Source of the DNA: an uncultured Pseudomonadota bacterium
GTDB lineage: Bacteria; Bdellovibrionota_B; Oligoflexia; Oligoflexales; Bog-1112
Length of the DNA: 23,525 nucleotides
Assembly (NCBI GenBank): GCA_937896265.1
Contig: CALBMD010000359.1
Location: 1 to 23,525, forward strand
Direction: 5' to 3'
The notes beneath the pieces are model-generated. The model saw only the letters and a program-made list of their open reading frames with translations. It was not told the DNA's origin and did not search any database. Of the stretch, positions 1-8,183 are shown piece by piece; within the stretch, counting starts at the first letter, position 1; the number at the start of each line of letters is the position of its first letter. The position numbers were made by a program, and so were the translations under genes.

Positions 1-76
1 ATGTTTGACGATCTGCACCTGAAAAAAAACTGTGGTAGGAGATTGACCGCTTTTGCCAATATGCAAAAAAGTTCTT

Positions 77-898
77 TCAGTCATGGACTACTTCATAAGA
101 CTGGATAGGTAGACCAAAGTTACCTGTCAACATGGTTGCTTGCCACTGGGGAAAGCTAATGAGTTTTTTCTCAAGCATTCTGTCTAAATAAATGGCAAAT
201 AGGGCTTGAGTTTTCCGGCCAAGATTTTTGGCCTTAATAAATTTTCCCAACTTGTCGGGGCTGCGCAAGATTAAGGCTAATAGTACAGACTGGCTTACAG
301 ATAAAAGCTCAGAACTTGTGCCAAAATAAAACTCACTGGCTGTTTGGATGCCATACTTGCTTTGGCCAAAATTTACCAAGTTCAGATACCATTCAAGAAT
401 TTCTCGCTTAGTCATAATAGTTTCAAGATATAAGGCACCGATAGCTTCAAAAATCTTGCGTGCAATTGATTTTTCAGGGCTTAAGAAGGCTGTTTTAATT
501 ACCTGTTGGGTAATGGTTGAAGCGCCGCGAGTATAATGTTTTGTTTTAAGATTTAAAGAAATACTTGTGGCAATTTCTTCGAAGTCGATGCCAAAATGAG
601 AGTAAAAACGATCATCTTCAGCAATAAGCACAGCGCTTTGAGTATAGCGAGAAATTCTTGATATTGGCGCCCAACCCTTCTCTTTTTTACCAACTTTAAC
701 TTCAATAAACGTATTGTTAGATTGGCGCCTTTTAACTGTAATACTCTGAGTTTTCATAGCGCGAATTTCAAGAAGAAAAGGCAAAAGAGTAGCTATAAAA
801 CCCAAAACTAAGAAGCCAAGAAAGCCTCCTGCTATGGATCTTTTGCTAAATCTAAATGGTATGTGCGTCAAAGCTGACTCAGGCATGTTTGCAGCCAT
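77..898 (-). CDS. mtgA: Monofunctional peptidoglycan glycosyltransferase (GT51 family)
   Basis: Predicted to polymerise lipid II into glycan strands at the outer face of the inner membrane, without a transpeptidase domain. The 273-aa product has one hydrophobic anchor at about residues 21-44 and then a single GT51 domain. Visible motifs are EDDRFYSHFG (94-103, with the catalytic Glu94), GASTITQQ (125-132), and KREILEWYLN followed by a YGI...YFG segment (165-192). The length is near that of MtgA and far too short for a class A penicillin-binding protein. The first 31 bases overlap the end of alaS on the same strand, so the two are probably co-transcribed and translationally coupled. A second ATG at 886 would shorten the overlap. 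An AGGAGG sits about 19 bases before the first ATG, farther than usual, so the exact start is uncertain. Family assignment is secure. Confidence 0.9.
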   Translation of the reverse strand: MAANMPESALTHIPFRFSKRSIAGGFLGFLVLGFIATLLPFLLEIRAMKTQSITVKRRQSNNTFIEVKVGKKEKGWAPISRISRYTQSAVLIAEDDRFYSHFGIDFEEIATSISLNLKTKHYTRGASTITQQVIKTAFLSPEKSIARKIFEAIGALYLETIMTKREILEWYLNLVNFGQSKYGIQTASEFYFGTSSELLSVSQSVLLALILRSPDKLGKFIKAKNLGRKTQALFAIYLDRMLEKKLISFPQWQATMLTGNFGLPIQSYEVVHD

Positions 899-3534
899 TT
901 TTCTGCCAGCTCTAAAACCTCCTGCTCGCGCTCTGGTTCTTTGGTGCCGGCTCTGGCTTTATCGTCGCGCCCACCGCCTTTTGCTCCGATTTTTTGGCAA
1001 ATCTCACTGATAAGCACTGCTGCTTTGAAGTGGGGCCGTAAGTTTGGGCCAACTGCTGCAATAAAAGATAACTGCCCTTCTTCTACCTGCGTAAAAAAGC
1101 AGACCCCATCAGCTAACTTATCAACAGCCTGATCAAGGACAATCTGTAAGCTTGCTCTTGGAAAATCTTTAGCATCAAGTTTGCACACAACATAACGATA
1201 AGCGCCGATTTTATTATTTTTGGAGAGTACCTTATCAAGGTTGCTGTCAAGCTCAGCTTCTTTGATCTTGCTTAGATCTTTTTCTAGATCTTTTGCTTTT
1301 TGGTTAAGGAGCTGTAGTTTTTCGAAAAGTTTGTCTTTAGGTGTTTTAAATAGAGCTTCTAGTTGGCTAAGCAAGTTTTTATCTTGGTTAGCTAGATCGA
1401 GTGCTTCTGGGCCTGTCACAGCCTCCAAACGCCTTACTCCAGAGGCAATAGCAGCCTCGCTTAGGATTCTAAAAAGACCTATCTCGCCAGTGTGGCTAAC
1501 ATGGGTACCGCCACATAGCTCTTTGCTGAATTCACCCATGCTTAAGACGCGGACCTCATCTTGGTATTTTTCACCAAACAAAGCCATCGCTCCAGATTTT
1601 TTTGCTTCTTCAAAAGATTCAATGGTTGTATTAACCTTCAAATTGTTTTGAATTTGAGTATTCACCATAGCTTCGATGGCTTGTAGTTGATGCTCATCAA
1701 GCGCTTTATTGTGAGTAAAGTCAAAGCGAAGCCTCTTTGGGCCAACAGAAGACCCCTGCTGCTTAACATGAGACCCTATAATGTTTCTTAGGCTAGCGTG
1801 CAGTAAATGAGTGGCTGAGTGATTTTTCATAGTTAAGCTGCGCAGCTCTTTGTCAACACGAGCATGCATAGGAATAGCCATTGACTTTTCGGTCAGGGCT
1901 CCAGCTTTTAATAAGCATTTATGAATATGAAGATCAGTGACTTTAATAGTATCTAAGACTTGAAATGAAATTTCTTGATTTTCAATAACTCCTAGATCGC
2001 CAGTTTGGCCACCAGCTTCGGCATAGAAGGGGCTTTTGTCTAGAACGATAAATACATAGCCATCATCTTCTAAATAACGCAGCACCGTCGCTTGATTTTC
2101 AAGGCCACTATAGCCACTAAACTCCGTATGCTTGCTATTAGATAAGTTTTGCCAGTTTTCCTCGCTGGCAAAAACATTAGTAAATTTAGCATGAGCTCTG
2201 GCTCGAACCTTTTGCTCTTCCATTTTTTGAGCAAATTCTAGCTCATTAACTTTTAGGCCATGTTCTTGGGCAATCATCTGAGTCAAATCGATAGGAAAAC
2301 CAAAAGTATCGTGCAACAAAAAGGCTGTTTCGCCGCTTAATAGCTGTTTACCATGTTTTTTTGTCTTCTCTATTTCCTGATTGATGCGGTTTAATCCTAA
2401 GTCTAAGGTCTGCAGAAATCGCTGCTCTTCATCGCGAATGACATCTTGAATGTAACTTAGCTGTTCTGAAACTTCAGGAAAAAAGGTTCCCATTTTTTCG
2501 CATACAACCGCTGCTAATTTATAAATAAAAGGCTCTTTTTGCCCAAGTTGGTGGGCAAAGCGGCTAGCTCGACGTAAAATCCGTCGAATAATATAACCGC
2601 GGCCGTCATTGGCTGGAATGGCGCCATCGGCGATAGCAAAGCATAAAGTACGGATATGATCTGCTAACACTCTGTGAGGGTTGCCTCGTTGATCCAAGTG
2701 GTAGCTCACGCCAGTCATCTTTTCAATGCTTGTAATAATTGGCATGAAAAGATCTGTGTGGTAGTTTGATGTTTGGCCTTGAATGACCGAGCATAGTCTT
2801 TCAAGACCAGCGCCGGTATCGACGTGAGTTGCTGCTAGTTGCTTTAAACTGCCGTCTTTGAGCCGCTCGAACTGCATGAAAACAAGGTTCCAGATTTCAA
2901 TATAGCGTCCATCTGAACCGTTCACGCCGCCTATTTTGTCCGCAAAAGTTTCTTTTTGCGTATTTAAGTCACCTAAATCAAAATTGATTTCTGAACAAGG
3001 CCCACAAGGCCCAACAGGTCCCATTTCCCAGAAATTTTCTTTGTCAAAGCGCATGATATGTGTTTTGTCGATATCTGTATGTTTAGACCAGATTTCAAAC
3101 GCTTCATCGTCATCTAGATGGACAGTGGCAAAAAGACGCTCTTTAGGCAATTGCCATATTTTTGTCAAAAGTTCCCATGCCCAGAGAATAGCTTCTTTTT
3201 TGTAATAGTCACCAAAGGACCAGTTACCAAGCATTTCAAAGAATGTATGGTGAGTGCCATCAAAGCCAACTTCTTCTAAGTCGTTATGTTTACCTGAGAC
3301 GCGAAGGCATTTTTGGCTGTTTACAACGCGTCTTAAGTTTTGAGGATTATTACCTAAAAAGACGCCTTTGAATTGAGCCATGCCAGAGTTTGTGAATAGT
3401 AAAGTAGGATCATCTTGGGGAGCAACACTGGCTGATTTGACAAAGCGATGGTCTTTAGCTTCAAAGAATTTAATATAGCCTTCTCTGATTTCAGCGCTAC
3501 TCTTATAGGGAATGCCCCAGGGATTACTGCTCAT
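868..3534 (-). CDS. alaS: Alanyl-tRNA synthetase
   Basis: Charges tRNA-Ala with alanine in the cytoplasm. The 888-aa length and domain order are those of a full bacterial AlaRS. The N-terminal class II catalytic core contains the FTNSGMAQFK segment near residue 50 and a GPVGPCGPCSE segment. An editing domain follows with HSATHLLH at 572-579 (zinc-binding His572 and His576) and CGGTH at 674-678 (Cys674, His678). A charged coiled-coil-like stretch at about 720-765 leads to the C-Ala domain, which contains a GGGRDDKARAG variant of the usual glycine-rich motif near 853-863. The ATG at 3534 matches the family's expected N-terminus. It leads an operon with mtgA, which overlaps its 3' end. The 90 bases upstream show no convincing promoter hexamers or leader structure. 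Confidence 0.98.
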   Translation of the reverse strand: MSSNPWGIPYKSSAEIREGYIKFFEAKDHRFVKSASVAPQDDPTLLFTNSGMAQFKGVFLGNNPQNLRRVVNSQKCLRVSGKHNDLEEVGFDGTHHTFFEMLGNWSFGDYYKKEAILWAWELLTKIWQLPKERLFATVHLDDDEAFEIWSKHTDIDKTHIMRFDKENFWEMGPVGPCGPCSEINFDLGDLNTQKETFADKIGGVNGSDGRYIEIWNLVFMQFERLKDGSLKQLAATHVDTGAGLERLCSVIQGQTSNYHTDLFMPIITSIEKMTGVSYHLDQRGNPHRVLADHIRTLCFAIADGAIPANDGRGYIIRRILRRASRFAHQLGQKEPFIYKLAAVVCEKMGTFFPEVSEQLSYIQDVIRDEEQRFLQTLDLGLNRINQEIEKTKKHGKQLLSGETAFLLHDTFGFPIDLTQMIAQEHGLKVNELEFAQKMEEQKVRARAHAKFTNVFASEENWQNLSNSKHTEFSGYSGLENQATVLRYLEDDGYVFIVLDKSPFYAEAGGQTGDLGVIENQEISFQVLDTIKVTDLHIHKCLLKAGALTEKSMAIPMHARVDKELRSLTMKNHSATHLLHASLRNIIGSHVKQQGSSVGPKRLRFDFTHNKALDEHQLQAIEAMVNTQIQNNLKVNTTIESFEEAKKSGAMALFGEKYQDEVRVLSMGEFSKELCGGTHVSHTGEIGLFRILSEAAIASGVRRLEAVTGPEALDLANQDKNLLSQLEALFKTPKDKLFEKLQLLNQKAKDLEKDLSKIKEAELDSNLDKVLSKNNKIGAYRYVVCKLDAKDFPRASLQIVLDQAVDKLADGVCFFTQVEEGQLSFIAAVGPNLRPHFKAAVLISEICQKIGAKGGGRDDKARAGTKEPEREQEVLELAEKWLQTCLSQL

Positions 3535-3624
3535 TTTGACCTATCCGTCTTTTTATTTGTAAGTTTATTGTCCGGCTGGTGGACTCGCGTCGAATTTAGC
3601 ACTGATTAGCATTCTAGGCTATTA

Positions 3625-4458
3625 TTAATGAAGATTAAGGCTAGTTGTAAGGGAGCCTGTAGTGTCCATATCCACTAATACCCGCAAAAAAGGACACTCT
3701 TGCACCTTTGGTTGGTGAGTTAGTTTTGTCTTGAAATCTTTCTCAAAAAGAAGGGGTTGAATGGCATTAACGCTAACTGGTGCAGTAAGCTGAGCTAGCG
3801 AGGGTTTTGTATAGCCTAAGAGGTGACCAACAGGGTCTGTTACAAAGATAGTTTTGACAGTGGCCAAAAAGTTTGTAGGCAGGGTTGAGAGATCGACCTT
3901 GAGATCAAAACCACCGTTAGCTGACATACTGCTTAGATTGACTTTAGGCAAAAGGAAACTCTGGTTTTTGCATTCGCGGGTATGGCTTATTTCAACTGTC
4001 ATGTTCGGTAACTGGTAGGTGGCATAAATCAGATCTTTTCGTAGAGCGTTGGCACTAAAAATGATTTCTTTCTTCGGCAGGCACCAGTTAGCTAATCTAT
4101 TCGCTTTTAAACTATTTTTTCCAAGTGTCTTGGCATAGGTTGTGTAGGTCTTGCCATCAGTAACGCCAATAAGAAGATTTAGTGATTTGGCAAAGGTTAG
4201 GTTTAAACGATGAAATAAAAGGTAACTTGGCAAAAATCCTGCTTTGTTTCGTAGATATCTTGTCTCCAACAAAATGGAGTCAACTACTAAAACAACCTTG
4301 TCGATGGTTTGATTAGAGGTTAATGGCAAGTAGAGCTTTATTGCCAGGTTGCTTTGCTGCTGAGTTTCATTGCCATCAATCCAATAGGCAAGGTTTTGAT
4401 CGTCTAATTGGAGAAACTGCTGTGCCTTGATGATATCAATAGCATTTTGGCAACTCAT
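3625..4458 (-). CDS. Uncharacterised protein, partner of the upstream Tat-like lipoprotein
   Basis: I do not recognise this 277-aa protein. It has no signal peptide, lipobox or transmembrane helix. The sequence is rich in alternating hydrophobic residues and in Thr, Asn and Leu, which suggests mainly beta structure. A short Cys-containing N-terminus (MSCQNAIDII) precedes segments such as KVVLVVDSILLE and VKTIFVTDPVGHLLGY that look like sandwich strands. The start is well supported by AAAGG about 8 bases before the ATG. The gene lies 26 bases downstream of the lipoprotein gene on the same strand, so the two are very likely an operon. If the lipoprotein is Tat-exported, this protein could be carried out with it as a folded partner, as SoxZ is with SoxY. 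That comparison rests on arrangement only. No function is claimed. Confidence 0.75.
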   Translation of the reverse strand: MSCQNAIDIIKAQQFLQLDDQNLAYWIDGNETQQQSNLAIKLYLPLTSNQTIDKVVLVVDSILLETRYLRNKAGFLPSYLLFHRLNLTFAKSLNLLIGVTDGKTYTTYAKTLGKNSLKANRLANWCLPKKEIIFSANALRKDLIYATYQLPNMTVEISHTRECKNQSFLLPKVNLSSMSANGGFDLKVDLSTLPTNFLATVKTIFVTDPVGHLLGYTKPSLAQLTAPVSVNAIQPLLFEKDFKTKLTHQPKVQECPFLRVLVDMDTTGSLTTSLNLH

Positions 4459-4484
4459 CTTTATACCTTTTCTTAATAAAGCCT

Positions 4485-5354
4485 TTAGCTAAAGCAAACC
4501 AATCTTCTCTCATAATAGCTTCCTGCTGCAGCTAGTTTGTAGGCAGCTATATAGCTATTATCGATAATATTAGTAAAGTTATAGCCATGCTCGCTTAGTA
4601 CTTCACCGCTTAAATTAGTAATAGTACAGTCGATAAGTTCAGGGAATGGGCAAATTTCTTCAGAGATAGCCGTTTGGCAAACACGATTCACTAAGGTATA
4701 GCAAAGTGTTTTAAATACAAAATTGTTACGGCTAGGGCGTACCTCTAAACCCCTAAATGTTGTCGCAAAATGAAACGTTTCGCTGGGTGTCTTTTTTACA
4801 AAACCCCCGTCTGTTTGAAAAACAGTAACAATTTTTTGACAGCCCTCCAGATTCAAATTGTCAAAAACAAAAGTTTTGTATGTTTGATCGAGATTTTGAT
4901 CGATATCTAAGTTTATGAAACGGTGTACAAATGGTCTGCCTTGCTCATCTGTTAGATAAAAATTGCTTACCTTGTCATTAAAGAAGACTATTTTGAATGC
5001 AATTAAAGCTGAAGCTCGGGTGCCATATATCATGAAACTAGTATTATAAGTATCATTACCTTCGTCAATTTTAGTCAAATCAAAAAGAGGAGATCCTAAA
5101 GTACAGCTTATATCTGCTCTTGGTGAAGGGGATGGCGCTTGTGATGAGTTTGGGCTTGATGATGGTTTGGGTGTTGGTGTTGTGTTTTTATTCAGCAAAG
5201 GCGAGTTATCCTCTTTGCGCGAGTTACTGCTCTTACAAGAAACAATGAAAGACGCTAGCGAGCCGCAAAAAGTAAAAAGAAACTCTCGGCGGCCAAATTT
5301 ATGCCTAAGATTTATGGCAAAATGCGGCTTTTTTATCAAAAAACAAAACCTCAT
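4485..5354 (-). CDS. Putative lipoprotein with Tat-like signal, function unknown
   Basis: The 289-aa product begins with a basic n-region, then GRREFLF (twin arginines at 22-23 followed by Phe-Leu), a hydrophobic stretch, and a lipobox IVSC with Cys40. This combination fits a Tat-exported lipoprotein, although an ordinary Sec lipoprotein signal is possible. Residues 41-78 form a Ser/Pro/Thr/Asn-rich low-complexity linker, typical of a tether from the membrane. The remaining ~210 residues look beta-rich and contain several cysteines, including one three residues from the end, which could form disulfides outside the cytoplasm. I do not recognise the domain. It is first in a two-gene unit with the unknown gene 26 bases downstream, and divergent from the c-di-GMP phosphodiesterase gene across 61 bases. 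No strong Shine-Dalgarno precedes the ATG, so the start is less sure than the frame. Confidence 0.75.
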   Translation of the reverse strand: MRFCFLIKKPHFAINLRHKFGRREFLFTFCGSLASFIVSCKSSNSRKEDNSPLLNKNTTPTPKPSSSPNSSQAPSPSPRADISCTLGSPLFDLTKIDEGNDTYNTSFMIYGTRASALIAFKIVFFNDKVSNFYLTDEQGRPFVHRFINLDIDQNLDQTYKTFVFDNLNLEGCQKIVTVFQTDGGFVKKTPSETFHFATTFRGLEVRPSRNNFVFKTLCYTLVNRVCQTAISEEICPFPELIDCTITNLSGEVLSEHGYNFTNIIDNSYIAAYKLAAAGSYYERRLVCFS

Positions 5355-5365
5355 ATTTAGGGTCT

Positions 5366-5402
5366 TTCGATCTTTAACCGATGAATCAGGTGATGGATCG
5401 AA
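5366..5402. promoter_or_regulatory. Inverted repeat centred in a divergent promoter region
   Basis: TTCGATC (5366-5372) and GATCGAA (5396-5402) are perfect 7-base inverted arms separated by 23 bases. Their centre (5384) falls on the midpoint of the 61-base gap between the divergent lipoprotein and phosphodiesterase genes (5355-5415). This could be an operator for a dimeric regulator acting on both genes. Chance occurrence is possible and no regulator is identified. Confidence 0.35.
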
Positions 5403-5415
5403 TCTGGAAAAAAGT

Positions 5416-7185
5416 ATGATTTGTTTTATACTAACAAATCAAAATCTAGTTAAGAACCTAAAAAAAGACCTTCAAGGTCTAGGGGGCGGGTTCGTTTTTT
5501 TTGCCAAAAAAGACGGCTCTATCCTTGATCAGCTTTATGCCAAGATTATTGGTATACAAGCTCTTGTCTGTGAGCCGACACTTCCTGGACTTCCTGATAA
5601 TGCCTGGCTTGACTTGTTGGAAGCTTTGGGAAGAAGGGTGCCTGTAATTATATGTAGCGATAAAAGCCAGCACATTGACTTTGAGGATAGATCTCGTTCA
5701 GAGATGGTCTCTTGGCTTAAATCACCTTTAGCAGCAGATATCCTTGAAATATTAGATTTGTCTGGTGTGCTTGGTCTTTCCAAGCGGTTAATCAATCGTA
5801 ATAAAATTCCTGTTTATAATCCTATGCTTTCTTTACATATGCTGCGACAGGTAGGCGCGCTTAGCATCATCACTATTCATGCTTCAGATTTTAGAAGAGT
5901 TGCGATTGAATATGGGGCGGATGTTTATAATAAGCTAAAAATTTGCTTTCAACAGCTTCTTGTCGAAATTTGGGGTAGCAAGGGGAGCTTTAGAGGGCGA
6001 GATATCCTTTGCCAGCTTTCGCCATCAAGTAATACTTACGTTATCATTCTTGAAGAATCAAGAACATCAGATTCCTTTCGAGCCCCAGGCAGTCTAGAGA
6101 AATTGTCTGATCGAATTCTTGTTAAGTTACAACATTTGCTATGGGCAGAACTTTTTACGACATCTTACCAGCGGATCTTACCAAATTACTTGATGCTAAT
6201 TCCAAAATTTAGTGTTGGGTATGCAACGGCTTTATATAACCCTTGTGTTGACGCCGCAGAGACGATAGAAAATCTCTTTGAGTCAGCTAAAAGTGCGGCT
6301 AAGGTGCAAAGCCAACGAACCTATGATCGACAAAGAGAGTTTATTCAAGCGTTGATTCAAACTCGCAACTTGCTTGTGCCCCATTACCAAGCTGTCTTTT
6401 ATGCCCCAGGCATTACTGAGCAGGAAGTTTTAGCTTGTGCGCAAGAAGGTAGCATGAAGCATTTGGTAAAACACATTTTTGGTTTTGAGTCATTGATTCG
6501 AGTCAATATTAAGATGGTTGACCAGCTTTTGGCTCAAGAAGGACCTATCTATCTTGAAGCTAAATATTTGCGACCGGATATTATCTTTGCCATGGCTTCA
6601 AGTGTTAAACTAACCTTGGAGCTTGATCAAGCTTGTCTACGTTTGGCTGCTAATAATTTTGGTGACTTACCTGGCCAACTGATGGCTAATATTTTGCCAA
6701 GAAATTTCTACTATATAGAACAGCTTCAACATCTTATACCGCAAGGTACGCGCATTACTTTTGAAGTCTCTGAATCAGAGGCCATCAATAATTTTGGTCT
6801 ATTGCTGCAGGCGAGAGAGAAATTAGCTCGCAAGAATTATTCAATTGCCATCGATGACTTTGGTAAAGGTTATGCTGGCATGGACAGAATCATTAAAATT
6901 AAGCCGGATATTGTTAAGCTTGATCGTAGTCTTATTCAAGACATTCAAAATGATGACCCCAAAAAAGCTTTTGTTTCAGGTCTTGTCAATGCAGCTAAAA
7001 TAACCAACTCTGTTATATTAGCTGAAGGTGTTGAAAATATAGAAGAGATGAAGGTTTTGCAGCAAATAGGCGTCGATTTAATTCAAGGGTTTTTATTTCA
7101 TAGACCAGCTAGTATTGAAGATATCAAAAAAGATTTAGCTGATGCTGAGCTGTCAAATATAGACGATATCTATCAAGCCTCTTAA
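5416..7185 (+). CDS. c-di-GMP phosphodiesterase (EAL) with degenerate receiver and GGDEF domains
   Basis: Predicted cytoplasmic enzyme of 589 aa that hydrolyses cyclic di-GMP. Residues 1-115 resemble a response-regulator receiver, but the acidic pocket reads ILTNQN and the phosphoacceptor position is Glu53 in VCEPTLPG; a KSP triad (102-104) remains. Residues 145-300 resemble GGDEF in flow (SIITIHASDFRRVAIEYGAD, SVGYATA, a terminal AKSAAK), but the signature loop is QLSPSSNTY (200-208), so cyclase activity is unlikely. Residues 305-565 are EAL. The signature is ESL (358-360), and the usual catalytic or metal residues appear intact: Gln325, Glu358, Asn425, Glu450, Asp480-Asp481 in DDFG, Lys501, Glu537 in AEGVE, and Gln557. 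The frame stays open upstream to 5167, antisense to the lipoprotein gene. I chose ATG 5416 because GGA lies about 8 bases before it and it matches the start of a receiver fold. Confidence 0.9.
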   Translation: MICFILTNQNLVKNLKKDLQGLGGGFVFFAKKDGSILDQLYAKIIGIQALVCEPTLPGLPDNAWLDLLEALGRRVPVIICSDKSQHIDFEDRSRSEMVSWLKSPLAADILEILDLSGVLGLSKRLINRNKIPVYNPMLSLHMLRQVGALSIITIHASDFRRVAIEYGADVYNKLKICFQQLLVEIWGSKGSFRGRDILCQLSPSSNTYVIILEESRTSDSFRAPGSLEKLSDRILVKLQHLLWAELFTTSYQRILPNYLMLIPKFSVGYATALYNPCVDAAETIENLFESAKSAAKVQSQRTYDRQREFIQALIQTRNLLVPHYQAVFYAPGITEQEVLACAQEGSMKHLVKHIFGFESLIRVNIKMVDQLLAQEGPIYLEAKYLRPDIIFAMASSVKLTLELDQACLRLAANNFGDLPGQLMANILPRNFYYIEQLQHLIPQGTRITFEVSESEAINNFGLLLQAREKLARKNYSIAIDDFGKGYAGMDRIIKIKPDIVKLDRSLIQDIQNDDPKKAFVSGLVNAAKITNSVILAEGVENIEEMKVLQQIGVDLIQGFLFHRPASIEDIKKDLADAELSNIDDIYQAS

Positions 7186-7273
7186 AGACGACAAATTAAG
7201 CAAAGACACTTTTTATTTGCAGAAGCGCTAGTTTCTTCAACTTCTTCCAAATCTCTTCTTTGGCATTTGTAAC

Positions 7274-8032
7274 TTAGTGTACTTCACCCTTGAATTGGAG
7301 GGCTTGGTCACCGCGTGTGACCTCAAAGGAGACAGAGTTAGCATCTTTTAAAGATTGCAGTATAGCAATAGCAGCAGTTACATCAGAAAGATTTCTTCCA
7401 TTGATTGAAGTGACAATATCCCCGTTTATCAGGCCTATCTTCTGGAAAATGCTGTTTTCTTCGATTTGATCGATTGAAAATCCTATGATAACTCCATCTT
7501 TCATAGCGGGTTCAGCGCTTGCTTGCATCAGGATTTTTGGTAGGTCTTCTTTGATTTTTTTGCGATAGTCTTCGGTCAAGGCCACATTATTATTGTCTCG
7601 CTTAAAACCTTCTTCTTCAAAAGTGGAAGGTAGAGAGCCAGTTGCTATTTTTGGTTCTAAAGTAGGTTTTGCTGCTATTTTTAGGTCAAAAGCATCGGAA
7701 TAGATTCTGGTAAGAACAGCTTGGCTATCCTTGTTTTCTGAGACTTCGATAAAGTCCTTGGCAATTTTTGTAATCCAGTATTTGTCAAGAATTTTAAAAC
7801 CAATCCTGAAAGCATCTACTTTTTTATTACTTAATTGCTTAATTAAAATAACGTTATCGGCCTCATTTTTTTGCAAGATGGTTCCAAGTAGATCAATCCC
7901 CATTTGATCTTGAGAAGTTTCCGTGACAACTGTATTTGGTTTTAGGGCAATAGGCGGCTCAGCTAAGGCTACAAATCCGACGCCTAGGAAGAGAGAAAAA
8001 AAATAGCTTGCGTGCTGCATGGCTGTTCTCAT
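7274..8032 (-). CDS. gspC: GspC-like type II secretion protein with C-terminal PDZ domain
   Basis: GspC links the inner-membrane platform of type II secretion to the outer-membrane secretin. The 252-aa product has a hydrophobic segment at about 10-24, an HR-like domain starting with MGIDLLGTILQ (about 43-100), a linker, a short conserved helix, and a C-terminal PDZ fold (about 165-248). The PDZ carries GFSIDQIEENSIFQKIGL and GDIVTSINGRNL. Order and length fit GspC/PulC. The hydrophobic segment comes after only nine residues and ends in ALA, so it could be a cleavable signal rather than the usual uncleaved anchor. No other gsp gene lies in this window. The gene converges on the phosphodiesterase gene and diverges from the LOG-family gene. 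No clear Shine-Dalgarno precedes ATG 8032, and ATG 8020 is an alternative start. A stand-alone periplasmic PDZ protein remains possible. Confidence 0.78.
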   Translation of the reverse strand: MRTAMQHASYFFSLFLGVGFVALAEPPIALKPNTVVTETSQDQMGIDLLGTILQKNEADNVILIKQLSNKKVDAFRIGFKILDKYWITKIAKDFIEVSENKDSQAVLTRIYSDAFDLKIAAKPTLEPKIATGSLPSTFEEEGFKRDNNNVALTEDYRKKIKEDLPKILMQASAEPAMKDGVIIGFSIDQIEENSIFQKIGLINGDIVTSINGRNLSDVTAAIAILQSLKDANSVSFEVTRGDQALQFKGEVH

Positions 8033-8043
8033 GGCATTTTATA

Positions 8044-8061
8044 TTCTTATCGGCATAAGAA
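8044..8061. promoter_or_regulatory. Perfect 7-bp inverted repeat just upstream of gspC
   Basis: TTCTTAT (8044-8050) and ATAAGAA (8055-8061) are perfect arms around a CGGC loop. The structure ends 11 bases before the gspC start and lies in the 151-base divergent region shared with the LOG-family gene. In the gspC transcript it could form a hairpin beside the start codon, where no ribosome-binding site is evident. As DNA it could be an operator. Confidence 0.4.
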
Positions 8062-8143
8062 AGCATAACTCAAACCCTCGAAGAACTAGATTTCTTCTCA
8101 AGATAAAAGATTTTTTGGGCATTTTGGCAAAAAGAAAGCATAA
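8057..8143. repeat. 12-base direct repeat in the gspC/LOG divergent region
   Basis: AAGAAAGCATAA occurs at 8057-8068 and again at 8132-8143, with start points 75 bases apart. The first copy overlaps the 8044-8061 inverted repeat and the second overlaps the candidate -10 element of the LOG gene. This placement would suit a regulator-binding sequence, but two copies alone are weak evidence. Confidence 0.35.
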
Positions 8144-8144
8144 T
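8115..8144 (+). promoter_or_regulatory. Candidate sigma70-type promoter for the LOG-TPR operon
   Basis: TTGGGC (8115-8120), an 18-base spacer and CATAAT (8139-8144) lie 39 bases before the ATG of the LOG-family gene. The -10 match is good and the -35 match partial. Assigned by eye. Confidence 0.35.
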
Positions 8145-8183
8145 GCCTGATATTGAAGTTAGTCTTAAATTTGGTGAGGGTGT

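Noticed and set aside
1..108. Plus-strand open frame starting at the first base (36 codons)
   Set aside because: It runs antisense into the end of mtgA, has no ribosome-binding site in view and no recognisable motif. Nothing is supported in bases 1-76.
3535..3624. Leader or riboswitch-like structure upstream of alaS
   Set aside because: Only a 4-bp GTCC/GGAC stem and a lone TAGAAT hexamer without a good -35 were seen; not enough to call.
5167..5415. Upstream extension of the EAL protein by 83 codons
   Set aside because: This part is antisense to the lipoprotein signal and linker region, has no domain character, and ATG 5416 has a plausible ribosome-binding site and fits the receiver-like start.
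7186..7273. Terminator between the convergent EAL and gspC genes
   Set aside because: Only 5-bp stems such as CCAAA/TTTGG and GCAAA/TTTGC are visible, with no T-tract in the right place. Nothing else is seen in this gap.
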